Origin: Lacimicrobium alkaliphilum
GTDB lineage: Bacteria; Pseudomonadota; Gammaproteobacteria; Enterobacterales; Alteromonadaceae
Assembly (NCBI RefSeq): GCF_002591895.1
Contig: NZ_NISX01000008.1
Location: 1 to 64,000 of the forward strand
Direction: 5' to 3'
Length of the DNA stretch: 64,000 nt
In this document: one piece after another, positions 9,728-19,747 of the stretch
Layout of the letters: the number at the start of each line of letters is the position of its first letter
How positions within the stretch are numbered: position 1 is the first letter of the stretch
Program-made: the position numbers and the translations under genes
The notes under the pieces: model-generated
Database searches by the model: none
The model's input: only the letters and a program-made list of their open reading frames with translations
Told to the model about the DNA's origin: nothing

Positions 9728-10471
9728 TTAACCGATTTGGCGCTGGCGAACGATTTCGTACAGACAGATACCTGTTGCCACAGAGACGTTCAGGCTGGAA
9801 ACAGAACCGGCCATGGGCAATTTGATCAGCTCATCACAATGCTCGCGAGTGAGGCGGCGCATGCCTTTGTCTTCGGCTCCCATCACCAGCGCCATGGGAC
9901 CTTGCAAACTCGCTTGATAGAGGGTTTGTTCGGCTTCGCCTGCTGTGCCCACTACCCAGACTCCGGCCTGTTGTAACTCCTTGAGCGTCCGGGCCAGGTT
10001 AGTGACCTGGATAAAAGGCACCACTTCTGCAGCGCCACAAGCCACCTTGCTAACGGTGGGTGTTAACCCTGCAGATTTATCTTTCGGTACCACCACCGCA
10101 TCCACACCAGCAGCATCGGCACTGCGAATACAGGCCCCCAGATTATGAGGATCAGTTACACCATCAAGGATCAGCAAAAATGGCGCATCACTGCCGGCTA
10201 TAATAGCGTCAAGATCCGCTTCATCCAGCACTTTGGCCGGTTTGGCTCTGGCCACGACGCCCTGATGCTGGGCCCCTTCGACCTTGTCATCCAGTGTGCG
10301 GCGCTGACAAAACTGTACCGAAACGCCAAAGCGCCGCGCCTGATTAACGATGTCGATCAGGCGCTGGTCGTCACGCCCTTTTAGTACAAACAACTCGATC
10401 AGCCGTTCCGGCTCCCTGTCAAGCAGCGCTTCTAACGCATGTATACCGTAAAGCCATTGGGTTTGTGCCAT
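9728..10471 (-). CDS. rlmB: 23S rRNA (guanosine-2'-O-)-methyltransferase RlmB
   Basis: 247 residues, SPOUT/TrmH family, predicted to methylate Gm2251 in the peptidyl-transferase centre. An N-terminal substrate-binding domain ([20 protein letters not shown]) precedes the knotted catalytic domain with [30 protein letters not shown] and the cofactor-loop segment [15 protein letters not shown]. It starts 3 bp after the rnr stop, so the two form one operon as in many gammaproteobacteria. In relatives rpsF commonly follows; here rplN does. Confidence 0.97.
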   Translation of the reverse strand: MAQTQWLYGIHALEALLDREPERLIELFVLKGRDDQRLIDIVNQARRFGVSVQFCQRRTLDDKVEGAQHQGVVARAKPAKVLDEADLDAIIAGSDAPFLLILDGVTDPHNLGACIRSADAAGVDAVVVPKDKSAGLTPTVSKVACGAAEVVPFIQVTNLARTLKELQQAGVWVVGTAGEAEQTLYQASLQGPMALVMGAEDKGMRRLTREHCDELIKLPMAGSVSSLNVSVATGICLYEIVRQRQIG

Positions 10472-10474
10472 AAC

Positions 10475-12805
10475 TTACTTCTTCGCTTTTGCCGGTTTGC
10501 GCTTCGGTCCACGGCTTTTGGTTTTGGCGTCCCTTGCAGGCGCTTTCTTTTTCGCTGCCCCACCCTTACCTTTCGCTGAAGCTTTTTTGACTGCCACCCT
10601 GCGGCCGCCTTTACCCTTTCCCTGTGGCTCATCCATCACAAAATCGATTTTACGATCATCCAGATTCACACCGGCCACCTTGACCCGCACCTGATCACCA
10701 AGACGGTATACCGTGCCAAAATTCTCGCCTATCAAATGTTGTTTAACCGCATCAAAATGATAGTAATCATTCTCCAGTGCAGTAATATGCACCAGCCCAT
10801 CAATATGAAATTCACTCAGGCGCACAAAGAATCCGAAGCTGGTCACAGAGGCAATCACGCCATCAAAGCTGGCCCCAACATGGTCCTGCATAAACTCGCA
10901 TTTCAGCCAATCGGCCACATCACGGGTAGCGTCATCGGCACGGCGCTCAGTCATTGAGCATTGCTCACCCAGTTGTTGTACTTCTTCACTGGAGTAGGCT
11001 TTTCCGCCACTGATGCTCTTTCGCTTACTCTGCTTGTCCAGTACCCCTTTTATTGCCCTGTGCACCACAAGATCAGGATAACGCCGTATCGGGGACGTAA
11101 AGTGTGCGTATGCTTCCAGAGCCAGACCAAAGTGACCGATGTTTTCACGATCATAGATAGCCTGCTTCATTGAGCGTAATAACATGGTCTGAATCAGTTC
11201 CTGATCCGGTCTGTTAGCAACCTTGTTGACCACATTTGAAAAATCCGCGGGCACCGGATCATTACCAATACCATGGGGCACACCCACTTCGGCCAGATAA
11301 CCCAGGAACGTCATCAGACGATCGGCATCGGGCTTGTCGTGTACACGGTATAAGGCTTCGGCTTCATATTTTTGCAGAATCATTGCGGCACTGACATTGG
11401 TCAGAATCATGCATTCTTCGATCATCTTGTGGGCATCATTGCGTTCAACTGCCACCACATGATCGATTTTACGCTGTGCATTGAAGATAAATTTGTTTTC
11501 CTGAGTCTCAAACTCAATGGCACCACGTTTGGCGCGGGCTTTCTTGAGCACCCGAAACAAATCATGCAGACTACGTAAATGAGGCACCAGCGGCTCATAG
11601 CGCTGATACAGCTCCTTATCGCCCTGCAAAATGTCCCACACTTTGTTGTAGGTCAGCCGGGCATGAGAATTCATTACTGCTTCATAAAACTGATAGCTTT
11701 TAAGATGCCCGGTTTTATCGATACGCATCTCGCATACCATACAAAGCCGATCCACTTCAGGGTTGAGTGAACAAAGCCCGTTAGAGAGCACTTCAGGCAG
11801 CATTGGCACAACCTGTTCAGGGAAATAGACCGAGTTACCCCGTTCAATGGCTTCTTTGTCCAGCGCAGTACCTGGACGCACATAATAACTGACATCAGCA
11901 ATCGCGACCCAAAGTGTCCAGCCCCCTTCATCCAGAGGTTCACAGTACACTGCATCGTCAAAGTCACGTGCATCTTCACCATCTATGGTCACCAACGGCA
12001 GCTGGCGCAGATCCACACGGCCCTGCTTGGCTTGTTCCGGCACCTCTTCGGTTAAACCCTTAATTTGCTGGGTTACCGCTTTAGGCCAGTCATGAGGAAT
12101 ATCATAGGTGCGCATGGCCATTTCGATTTCCATGCCCGGGGCCATATGCTCGCCCAGTACTTCAACGATTTTGCCGGTAGCATTAACTCTCTTATTGGGA
12201 CGTTGCACGATTTCAACCACAACAACATGCCCCTGACGCGCACCTTCGGTTTGTTCCGGAGGAATCACAATATCCTGGCAGATACGACTGTCATCCGGCA
12301 CAACAACGCCGAAGCCATGCTCAACAAAATAGCGCCCCACTACTGGTTCGGTGCGGGGTTCAACGACCCTGACAATACGGGCTTCAGTTTTACCTTTATA
12401 GTTCTGATTGCTTTCCCGTACCAGCACAATATCGCCATGCAATAAGGTACGCATCTGAGCATTGTGAATAAATAAATCTGACTTCCCGTCTTCCCGTTTA
12501 AGAAAACCAAAACCGTCACGGTGACCAATGACCCGGCCACGAATCAGATCCATCTTGTCTGCCAGGCCATACTTCTTGTTGCGATTAAACAGAATTTGCC
12601 CTTCTCGCTCCATGGCCCTTAAGCGGCGCTGAATGCCAATACGGCTGTCTTCATCTTCGGCACCCACCAGCTCGCAAATTTCCAGCATGGAAAGAGGCTT
12701 GTTTTCATCGGTCAGGAGCTGAAGGAGATATTCCCGGCTGGCAACCGGGTTGTCGTATTTTTCTTTTTCGCGCTGGTAGTAAGGGTCATCTTGTTGCGTT
12801 GGCAA
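10475..12805 (-). CDS. rnr: Ribonuclease R
   Basis: 776 residues, a 3'-to-5' exoribonuclease for structured RNA (mRNA decay, rRNA quality control, cold response). Order: N-terminal winged helix (about 20-80), cold-shock domains (about 80-230), RNB catalytic domain with the metal-binding cluster DGEDARDFDDAVYCE (about 275), S1 domain (about 640-725), and a Lys-rich tail (GKGKGGRRVAVKKASAKGKG) that helps unwind duplex RNA in this family. First gene of the rnr-rlmB pair. Confidence 0.98.
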   Translation of the reverse strand: MPTQQDDPYYQREKEKYDNPVASREYLLQLLTDENKPLSMLEICELVGAEDEDSRIGIQRRLRAMEREGQILFNRNKKYGLADKMDLIRGRVIGHRDGFGFLKREDGKSDLFIHNAQMRTLLHGDIVLVRESNQNYKGKTEARIVRVVEPRTEPVVGRYFVEHGFGVVVPDDSRICQDIVIPPEQTEGARQGHVVVVEIVQRPNKRVNATGKIVEVLGEHMAPGMEIEMAMRTYDIPHDWPKAVTQQIKGLTEEVPEQAKQGRVDLRQLPLVTIDGEDARDFDDAVYCEPLDEGGWTLWVAIADVSYYVRPGTALDKEAIERGNSVYFPEQVVPMLPEVLSNGLCSLNPEVDRLCMVCEMRIDKTGHLKSYQFYEAVMNSHARLTYNKVWDILQGDKELYQRYEPLVPHLRSLHDLFRVLKKARAKRGAIEFETQENKFIFNAQRKIDHVVAVERNDAHKMIEECMILTNVSAAMILQKYEAEALYRVHDKPDADRLMTFLGYLAEVGVPHGIGNDPVPADFSNVVNKVANRPDQELIQTMLLRSMKQAIYDRENIGHFGLALEAYAHFTSPIRRYPDLVVHRAIKGVLDKQSKRKSISGGKAYSSEEVQQLGEQCSMTERRADDATRDVADWLKCEFMQDHVGASFDGVIASVTSFGFFVRLSEFHIDGLVHITALENDYYHFDAVKQHLIGENFGTVYRLGDQVRVKVAGVNLDDRKIDFVMDEPQGKGKGGRRVAVKKASAKGKGGAAKKKAPARDAKTKSRGPKRKPAKAKK

Positions 12806-12897
12806 TGCTAGTTTCCGTTATTTCTGAATATTTAACGCACAGTATAACGAATTCACAGCCTGAAAGATTGCACAATTTTGAAACCCTGAACGCCAGC

Positions 12898-13524
12898 TCA
12901 GGAGTTAAGCGGGCGACGAGCCTTACGCACGGCCTTTGGATGCATTAATTTTTCAAGGCCTTGCAGACAACGTGCAATCTGTTGATGCGTCTCGTTATCG
13001 GCAGTAATAGCATTATATAACCAGTGGTAGGCATCCTCATAATCGTAGGGGCTACCGTGGCCTTTGATAAACAACTCTGCCAGACGAATTTGTGCTTTGA
13101 GGTTGCCCATGCCTGCAGCTTCGCGCAAAAAGACAATGGCACGTTTGATGTCCTTTTGAACCAGCCTGCCGATGGCATAGTAACGGCCCAGTTGCTCCAT
13201 GGCAGCCGGTAACCCCTGCTGTGCAGCCAGGTTCATGTAGTGAACGCCATGCTCAGGCTCAGCATCGACACACACACCCCAGGCCAGCATATCCCCCCAT
13301 AAAAACTGATAGGCTGGAAGTTTCAGGGTCACCGCCCGGGCTTCGATATCCTGAACGAGTTGGCAGTCATCCATTACCACCCGATCTAAATGAGTGTTCT
13401 CATTGATCATATTGATCAACTCATCCTGAGGATAGATCTGTACGGCCTTGAGCTCGGCTTGCTGTGCCAGCACCGATGCCGTCATTGTCAGCAGGAAACA
13501 ACTGCCAAACAGCTTCTTCAACAT
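12898..13524 (-). CDS. motX: Sodium-driven polar flagellar motor protein MotX
   Basis: 208 residues with signal peptide MLKKLFGSCFLLTMTASVLA. The mature part has the MotX core INENTHLDRVVMDDCQLVQD and AYQFLWGDMLAWGVC, then Sel1-type repeats (GLPAAMEQLGRYYAIGRLVQ, MGNLKAQIRLAELFIKGHG). MotX forms the periplasmic T-ring with MotY around a sodium-driven polar flagellar motor. In Vibrio it also lies beside rnr, which supports the call. The two Cys (CQL and WGVC) are a likely disulfide. It implies a PomAB-type stator elsewhere in the genome. Confidence 0.93.
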   Translation of the reverse strand: MLKKLFGSCFLLTMTASVLAQQAELKAVQIYPQDELINMINENTHLDRVVMDDCQLVQDIEARAVTLKLPAYQFLWGDMLAWGVCVDAEPEHGVHYMNLAAQQGLPAAMEQLGRYYAIGRLVQKDIKRAIVFLREAAGMGNLKAQIRLAELFIKGHGSPYDYEDAYHWLYNAITADNETHQQIARCLQGLEKLMHPKAVRKARRPLNS

Positions 13525-13623
13525 ACTCTCGCTCCTCCGACAGCTGTTAGTTATAGATCAACGCCAGCCTATGTATCGGCAAAACAGACAATTCTTAAAG
13601 CCGCCCGCCTTATATAATTCTAC

Positions 13624-14757
13624 TCAGTCTGACTTGTTTAATCTCTCGATAGCCTGGCGCAGGTAGTCGAGCGAACTGCCAAAGTTAATTCTCACAAACT
13701 GCTTTTCCCCAAAGTCAGCGCCAGGAGAGGGTCCGAGTCCCTTTTCTTCAAACCAACGCTGAGGATTGTCTACACCTAAGCCACTGGCATCAACCCAGGC
13801 CAGAAAGGTCGCCTGCGGAGAAATGAGTTCTAATCCGTCAATCTGATTGATTTGTTTAACCAGATAATCTCTGTTACTACGCAGATAATCGAGCTGTGCG
13901 TTATACCAATCATCGCACTGCGTAAAAGCCGCTTCAGTAGCGTATAGGCCAAGCACATTAACCCAGGGTACGATCCCCATTGCCGCCTGATTAAACTGAC
14001 GACGCAGTCTTGCATCGGGGATTATAGCAAACGCCGCTCCGAGGCCCGCGATATTAAACGTTTTACTGGCAGCCATAAGAGTAATACTGTTGCACTTGAG
14101 CGAGTCCAGTTTGCCTGCGGGAATGTGATGGGCCTGTTCATCGAGGATAAGGTCACAGTGAATTTCATCACTGCATAACTTCACTCCATTGCGCTGACAA
14201 ATATCTGCAATTCGCTCCAGTTCTTTTTCGGTTAATACCGTACCCACAGGATTCATCGGATTACACAATACAAACAGCTTAGTTGCCGGATCGGCTGCCT
14301 GCTTTTCCAGCTCGTCAAAGTCCAGCATCCAGCGACCATTTTGGTTCACAGTGGGAATATCAACCCGCTGCAATTGATTCAGCTGAGGTGCCGCCAGCAG
14401 AGGTGGATAGTTGGGCACCTGAATCATCACTTTGTCACCGGGTTCGCAACAAGCCTTGCAGGCCACATTGAATCCCGGCACCACACCAGGCATCCATACA
14501 ATCCAATCCAGCTCAATTTGCCAGTTATAGCGCCGGTCAAGCCAATCTGCCACGGCTTGCTTGGCTGGTTCATACTGACCCGGTAATGTATATCCCAGCA
14601 CCCCATGTTCGACTCTGCTGGTCAGAGCGTCGAGAATAGGTTGAGCGCATCTGAACTCCGTATCCGCCACCCACATAGGCAATATATCCTGGCCTTTATA
14701 CTTCTGCCATTTGAAAGAGAAAGTGGGTTTGCGATCGATGATCTGGTCAAAATTCAT
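13624..14757 (-). CDS. PatB/MalY-type PLP-dependent C-S lyase (aminotransferase class I/II fold)
   Basis: 377 residues. The start MNFDQIIDRKPTFSFKWQKY followed by DILPMWVADTEFRCAQPILD is characteristic of the MalY/PatB group, usually cystathionine beta-lyase or cysteine-S-conjugate lyase. Other motifs: VLCNPMNPVGTVLTEKEL, the pyridoxal-phosphate Asp region CSDEIHCDLIL, and the Schiff-base Lys in AASKTFNIAGLGAAFA. Likely substrates are cystathionine or other S-conjugated cysteines, releasing pyruvate, ammonia and a thiol; the sequence does not decide. Probably a single-gene transcript. Confidence 0.88.
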   Translation of the reverse strand: MNFDQIIDRKPTFSFKWQKYKGQDILPMWVADTEFRCAQPILDALTSRVEHGVLGYTLPGQYEPAKQAVADWLDRRYNWQIELDWIVWMPGVVPGFNVACKACCEPGDKVMIQVPNYPPLLAAPQLNQLQRVDIPTVNQNGRWMLDFDELEKQAADPATKLFVLCNPMNPVGTVLTEKELERIADICQRNGVKLCSDEIHCDLILDEQAHHIPAGKLDSLKCNSITLMAASKTFNIAGLGAAFAIIPDARLRRQFNQAAMGIVPWVNVLGLYATEAAFTQCDDWYNAQLDYLRSNRDYLVKQINQIDGLELISPQATFLAWVDASGLGVDNPQRWFEEKGLGPSPGADFGEKQFVRINFGSSLDYLRQAIERLNKSD

Positions 14758-14961
14758 AAATATCCCATGAAATTATTAGCGCTATTGGCAAGTACCGAAA
14801 AACTGACTACTACTTTATAAAGAGTGGCATACAAGACGCAACTTTGATCTGGAACAACATATACCAATCCAATTGACTATCCGTCCGGCAAGTTGATCCT
14901 AATCAAAGCATTGTGCCATGTGTCAGGTGATACTCAGTCTAAACGTAAAGGAGATAAGACG

Positions 14962-15174
14962 ATGCAAGATAAAGACAATGTTGGTGTCTGGGATACGGCT
15001 ATTCGCTCAGTGCTCTCATGCATTTTACTGGCCCTGGCGGTAGAAGGCATCCTTCCCCCGGTAGTGAGTGTGGTACTGGTTGTCGCTGGTATTATGCTCT
15101 GGACCACGGTATCAACCGGGGTTTGCTGGATATACAAGCTATTTGGTATCGATACTTACCATCATGCCAGGTAG
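14962..15174 (+). CDS. DUF2892-type small membrane protein
   Basis: 70 residues from the ATG preceded by AAAGGAG at good spacing. Two adjacent membrane helices, SVLSCILLALAVEGILPPVV and SVVLVVAGIMLWTTVSTGVC, are followed by WIYKLFGIDTYH. This is the YgaP-like C-terminal membrane domain (DUF2892) found alone or fused to rhodanese. Function unknown. A hairpin terminator follows directly. Confidence 0.75.
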   Translation: MQDKDNVGVWDTAIRSVLSCILLALAVEGILPPVVSVVLVVAGIMLWTTVSTGVCWIYKLFGIDTYHHAR

Positions 15175-15196
15175 TGGTGGCCAGATTGAACATTTG

Positions 15197-15222
15197 AAAA
15201 AGGCGCCTTATGGCGCCTTTTT
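15197..15222. terminator. Bidirectional rho-independent terminator
   Basis: AAAAAGGCGCC, loop TTAT, then GGCGCCTTTTT: a perfect 11-bp stem with A and T tracts usable on both strands. It lies between two convergent small membrane-protein genes. Confidence 0.92.
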
Positions 15223-15237
15223 GATTACCGGATGAGT

Positions 15238-15429
15238 TTACAGCGCGTAAACAAATAACAAGCCCAGAACCAGGCCGGTAATGCCGAAAAAAATGTATTC
15301 AACCTTAGACTTCATCTCGGCACCGGCTGCGACGGGTTTATACGCCATAGCCATGATAATACTGCTGACACCCAGCACCAAAGCCAGCAATGCCAGACCA
15401 AATAATACCGCTTCAACCCAATTTCCCAT
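15238..15429 (-). CDS. Small two-helix membrane protein, function unknown
   Basis: 63 residues. Two hydrophobic helices, VLFGLALLALVLGVSSIIMA and YIFFGITGLVLGLLFVYAL, flank a polar loop KPVAAGAEMKSKVE. The start MGNWVEAVLF is the only ATG in frame at the N-terminus. The family is not recognised by name. It converges on the DUF2892 gene. Confidence 0.65.
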   Translation of the reverse strand: MGNWVEAVLFGLALLALVLGVSSIIMAMAYKPVAAGAEMKSKVEYIFFGITGLVLGLLFVYAL

Positions 15430-15694
15430 GATAATGCCCCTGAATAATAACGATGAGCGTATTATGCCGTAAAACGAACCACTGATCAGTGCACCAGATC
15501 AAATTTTTACCAGGCTATCTGCATAGAGGCCTGATTGGTAGAAATACACATTAAGTTGCGAAACTGACCACTGCTTTTGCACTTTCCTGATCGGGATCTG
15601 ACTAATATACCCTATTAAACAACAAGTTAGTGTTGTGGCGCGAGACTTGCAGAGTCTATGGCAACGAATAATGTCAATTTCTTGAGGAAATCTA

Positions 15695-16468
15695 ATGAAA
15701 ACACTAGCCACTTCACTTTTGTTGCTGAGCTCATCTGTTTTAGCCGCTGACTGTAACGTCAACCTCAAAGGGGAGCTTAGTCTTGAAAAGGGCGTTGTGA
15801 CCCTCTTTACGCAGGATAAGCATCCACTGGTCCTGAATGGAACCAATGCCACCTACAGGGGCAACACCTTGTCTCTGAACGACGAGCAACAGTTGCTACT
15901 GAATCAGTATCACCAACAGGTGACTGACTTAGCGCCTCAGGTAGCCGATATTGCTATGGATGCTGTCGCGCTTGCCAGTAAAGGAATTAACACTGCTTTT
16001 GGCGAGTTATTGGGTGAAGATGACCCCTTAGTGCTGGAATTCAGTGAGGAGATGGATATGCTCAGAGACAAAGTCTCACAGCAACTCTATGCTGAGGATG
16101 GCACTATCCGCTTTAACTCTGTGCAGCTAAAAAATGACCAATTTCTTGGGCCTCAGTTTGAATCTGAAATCGAACAGAAAGTAAAGCAAATGGTTGCACG
16201 TTCCATGGGTAGTCTGATGATGGCAATGGGCAAACAAATGCTGGCCAGCGGCGGTGATATGAAATCCTTTGAACAACGCATGGAAAATTTCGGTGAACGC
16301 ATCGAACAGCAAATGACAACAAAAGCCGATGGCATTGAAAAAAGAGCTGATGAGCTCTGCTATGATCTGGCCAAACTCGATGGTCTGGAAAAGCAAATCG
16401 GTCAACAGATTCCTGCCCTGGCGGGTCTGGATATTGTCAGGGTTGATGGCCATAAAAACCTGATGTAA
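15695..16468 (+). CDS. DUF2884 (YggN-like) exported protein
   Basis: 257 residues with signal peptide MKTLATSLLLLSSSVLA. The mature protein starts with ADCNVNLKGELSLEKG and has long helical stretches rich in Gln, Glu and Met (MARSMGSLMMAMGKQMLASG). This matches the YggN/DUF2884 family of periplasmic proteins of unknown function. ATG preceded by TTGAGGAAATCT. It is followed closely by the SDR gene on the same strand. Confidence 0.8.
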   Translation: MKTLATSLLLLSSSVLAADCNVNLKGELSLEKGVVTLFTQDKHPLVLNGTNATYRGNTLSLNDEQQLLLNQYHQQVTDLAPQVADIAMDAVALASKGINTAFGELLGEDDPLVLEFSEEMDMLRDKVSQQLYAEDGTIRFNSVQLKNDQFLGPQFESEIEQKVKQMVARSMGSLMMAMGKQMLASGGDMKSFEQRMENFGERIEQQMTTKADGIEKRADELCYDLAKLDGLEKQIGQQIPALAGLDIVRVDGHKNLM

Positions 16469-16534
16469 TGATCTGTACGGTCCTGTCTCTGGTATATTGC
16501 TGATGATTATCAGGCGACAGGAACCGGCCACACT

Positions 16535-17332
16535 ATGACTAATATTAGTATTTGCGGTTGCGGGTGGCTCGGCGAGCCGCTGGCGTATATGTTTCTGCAA
16601 CAGGGATTCCGGGTAATGGGAACCTGCCGCAGTCAGCAGAAACGTGATCAACTGCAACAAAAGGGTATAAATGCCCGCCAGTTTGAGCTTGGCCATCCGA
16701 TGCCGACAGATATATTCCATCAATCAACACTGATTCTGAATCTGCCGCCAGGACAATATCGTCAACAGCCTGAATTTTTCGTCAACAAAATACTTTACCT
16801 GATCGAAACGGCGAAACTACATGGCTGTCAAAACATACTGTTCATCAGCACCACTTCTGTTTATGGCGACAGCCGTGGTCGGGTGACAGAGCACAGCCAG
16901 CTAAAACCGGTGACGTCCTCAGCAAAGGCCCATGTACAAATTGAACAGGCGATACTTGCAGCAAACGGTACCGTACTGCGCCTGGCCGGCCTTATTGGCC
17001 CGGGACGTCATCCAGCCAGGAACCTTGCCGGCAGGAAGCAAATCAGCGGAGGGGCTAATCCGGTCAACCTTGTCCATCAGGAAGATGTGATCAACGCCGT
17101 GATCACGATTATCAAACAACAAGTATGGGGCAAGGTGCTGCATCTGGCTGCCACAGAGCATCCATCCAGAGCAGATTACTATCGGTGGGCTGCAGGCGAG
17201 GCCGGATTAGCCCCTCCTGAATTTAAGCCTGACAATGGTGGTGATAGCAAAGTAATTGATGCCACCGCCACTCTCAGTATGCTGAATCTGGAACTGGCCT
17301 ATCCCAGTCCGTTTCAGATGCCGGTCAGTTAA
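16535..17332 (+). CDS. NAD(P)-binding epimerase/SDR-like protein (YeeZ type)
   Basis: 265 residues, Rossmann fold. The N-terminal ISICGCGWLGEPLAYMF is a GxGxxG dinucleotide site of the GxGWLG type. FISTTSVYGDSRG marks the extended-SDR core; the YxxxK tyrosine is not evident there, as KAHVQIEQAIL follows. Later LVHQEDVINAVITII resembles nucleoside-sugar epimerases. Substrate unknown; membership in the YeeZ-like group is inferred. The 3' end overlaps the convergent transporter gene by 8 bp. Confidence 0.75.
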   Translation: MTNISICGCGWLGEPLAYMFLQQGFRVMGTCRSQQKRDQLQQKGINARQFELGHPMPTDIFHQSTLILNLPPGQYRQQPEFFVNKILYLIETAKLHGCQNILFISTTSVYGDSRGRVTEHSQLKPVTSSAKAHVQIEQAILAANGTVLRLAGLIGPGRHPARNLAGRKQISGGANPVNLVHQEDVINAVITIIKQQVWGKVLHLAATEHPSRADYYRWAAGEAGLAPPEFKPDNGGDSKVIDATATLSMLNLELAYPSPFQMPVS

Positions 17333-18749
17333 ACATCCCGGCATCGAAAAACTTGATTGCTACAGTGTTAATAAATATCACCAACAGAATGATGGGAATA
17401 AAGGTTCCGAGAGAAAAATCTACGTACTTCTCATAGAAACTACTTTTGTATCCGTCATCACCTTCACGCAGGGCATTATTAAAGTTCGCTTTTTTCCAGC
17501 GGTAGATCACAAACAGGCAGACCAGAAGCCCATTCAGGGGAAGAATGGTGTCATAGAAAACATCCACCAGCACATCGAAGAATGACTTATTCATACCGGC
17601 ATAATGCGTCATTTCAGTAAAAAAGCTGAACATACCGAAAGAGGTAGTAGCAGCCAGCGTCAGGGCACCTATCCCTAAACCCAACACCAACAAAGCTTTA
17701 CGGCGACTTAAGCCTTTTTCATCCATCAACGCCGCGGTAGGCACTTCAATAATGGATACCAGAGATGTTATAGCCGCAAAAAACACTAACAGGAAAAAGA
17801 CGGCGGCGACAAAACTGGCGGCGCCATATCCAATACTGGTTTGCAGTGCCAGGAATATTTTCGGCAGAAAGGTAAAAATCATACCCACAGACGAATCACT
17901 TAGATCCGCCATATTGGTATCGGGGTTAAACGAGAATACAGCCGGCAACAACAACAGCCCCGCTACAAACGCAACCAGCGTGTCAGTCAATGCCACCAAT
18001 CTGGCCGAGCCGGGTACCGAATTCTTGCGAGACAAATAAGAGCCATAGGTAATCAATATGCCCATACCCAGTGATAGTGAGAAAAATGCCTGTGACAGAG
18101 CCGCACTGACAACCGAGGCATTAATCTTGCTGAAGTCCGGGATCAGATAGTACTTTACCCCCTCCATCGCATTATCCAGTGTCAGCACAAAGATGACTAA
18201 GGCCACTAACATGAAAAACAGCGCTGGCATCAGGAATTTCGCCGCCTTTTCAATTCCTTGCCTGACCCCGCCTTGCAGAATCAGAAACACGATCGCGGCA
18301 ACCACCAGCATATAGGCAAAAATGTCCCCGCTATTTATAAACACACCAAAGGTGGCCGGGTCCGCGAGGACATCAAGATTACCGATAGCGACCTGAATCA
18401 AATAGCCAATCAACCATACCGTGATGACCGTATAGAAAACGGCAATCATAAAAGGGGTCAGTATGGCTAACCAGCCTGCAAGCTTCCATTTAGACTCGCC
18501 ACCGGATATATCCCGATACGCTCCCAGAGGATCTTTTTTAGCATGGCGGCCTATAGACATCTCTGCCAACATTACCGGCAGACAAATGAAGAACACAAAC
18601 AAGGTATAAATTAACAAAAAGGCTCCGCCACCATTCTTTGCGGCAGCGACAGGAAATCCGACCATATTACCGATACCAACGGCTGAGCCAGCCGCAGCAA
18701 GAATAAAACCTAACCTTGAACCAAACTCTTCGCGAGGAGCTGAACTCAT
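17325..18749 (-). CDS. Sodium-dependent transporter, NSS (neurotransmitter:sodium symporter) family
   Basis: 474 residues, about 11-12 membrane helices. The N-terminal FILAAAGSAVGIGNMVGFPV holds the unwound TM1 substrate and sodium site of NSS proteins, followed by NGGGAFLLIYTLFVFFICLP. Bacterial NSS members import amino acids with sodium; the substrate cannot be read here. The divergent upstream region has no clear operator. No partner gene is adjacent. Confidence 0.9.
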   Translation of the reverse strand: MSSAPREEFGSRLGFILAAAGSAVGIGNMVGFPVAAAKNGGGAFLLIYTLFVFFICLPVMLAEMSIGRHAKKDPLGAYRDISGGESKWKLAGWLAILTPFMIAVFYTVITVWLIGYLIQVAIGNLDVLADPATFGVFINSGDIFAYMLVVAAIVFLILQGGVRQGIEKAAKFLMPALFFMLVALVIFVLTLDNAMEGVKYYLIPDFSKINASVVSAALSQAFFSLSLGMGILITYGSYLSRKNSVPGSARLVALTDTLVAFVAGLLLLPAVFSFNPDTNMADLSDSSVGMIFTFLPKIFLALQTSIGYGAASFVAAVFFLLVFFAAITSLVSIIEVPTAALMDEKGLSRRKALLVLGLGIGALTLAATTSFGMFSFFTEMTHYAGMNKSFFDVLVDVFYDTILPLNGLLVCLFVIYRWKKANFNNALREGDDGYKSSFYEKYVDFSLGTFIPIILLVIFINTVAIKFFDAGMFN

Positions 18750-18879
18750 TAGTGATCCTTATTGTTATTATTGACCGTCAGGGATAGTTTTTTTATCCGT
18801 TTATAGTAATTTCGGATATTAACAGCAGGGTAACAAAATGTCTTTGTACCTCAGCGAATAATTCTACCCCTTATATCGA

Positions 18880-19599
18880 CTACCAGGGAATGGGTTTGCC
18901 CTGCCAATCCAGATAGTAAGGAGCCTGGTCAGAGGTGAGTCCTTCGAGTTGACTCAGCAGATATCCGGCAGCCTCTTCTTTTTTGAATAATTTGTGCGCA
19001 GGCACCCTGTCCTGGAATGGCGCAGATAAAGGCGTATCGACGGTGCCGGGATGGTAGCTCACCAATGCAACACCAGGGCAACGGCGTCGATATTCTACCT
19101 GTGCAGTTTTAATCAACATATTCAGCGCCGCTTTGGAAGACCTGTAACCGTACCAGCCACCGAGCCTATTGTCGGTGATACTGCCGACCCTGGCGCTGAG
19201 AAACGCGATAACAGCAGATCGTTTAGCATCGACAAGTGCAGGGAGATGTTTTAGCCAGAGTGCCGGTATAATGCTGTTAACCGCAAAGTACCGATGCAAA
19301 TGCTCAGCGTTGAGGTGTTCTAGTTTTTTCTCGGGTTGCAATTCCCCCTCATGCAACAAACCGACACAGCAGATAAACTGGTCGATATGCGATACGGTTT
19401 CCACCAGTTGCCGGCAGATACCCCCGATACTGCTGTCATCCTGTTCAGGTATCTGAAACTGTTCAACAGACGCAGGCAGATCAGGCTGTGGCTGTCGGCT
19501 TATGGCCAGAACCCGGTTATTTTTATTGTCCTTGCCGAGCCGGGTTGCCAAAGCTTTGCCAAGACCGCCGCCCGCTCCTACTATCATGGTCGTTTTCAT
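18880..19599 (-). CDS. Short-chain dehydrogenase/reductase (CsgA/C-factor-like)
   Basis: 239 residues. NAD(P)-binding motif TMIVGAGGGLGKALATRLG at the N-terminus. The catalytic Tyr and Lys are visible in GYRSSKAALNMLIKTAQVEY (YxxxK), with the upstream Ser in AVIAFLSARVGS. SYHPGTVDTPLSAPF is the usual C-terminal PG motif. Similar proteins are annotated as C-factor-like cell-cell signalling SDRs; the substrate is unknown. Confidence 0.85.
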   Translation of the reverse strand: MKTTMIVGAGGGLGKALATRLGKDNKNNRVLAISRQPQPDLPASVEQFQIPEQDDSSIGGICRQLVETVSHIDQFICCVGLLHEGELQPEKKLEHLNAEHLHRYFAVNSIIPALWLKHLPALVDAKRSAVIAFLSARVGSITDNRLGGWYGYRSSKAALNMLIKTAQVEYRRRCPGVALVSYHPGTVDTPLSAPFQDRVPAHKLFKKEEAAGYLLSQLEGLTSDQAPYYLDWQGKPIPW

Positions 19600-19747
19600 T
19601 ATCGCTGGCCTGTCTCAATACATTCAAAGATCTGCATACGCATAAAAGTTCGCTTTGGATGACTTGAATAACTGTCGCGCCAGTCCCAGATCGGAACGAT
19701 AGTTGTGTATAAATCCATTATAATTTAACCACTTTCACGGAGGCCTT

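Noticed and set aside
16127-16723. 198-codon minus-strand frame
   Set aside because: Overlaps the DUF2884 gene and the start of the SDR gene, both well supported.
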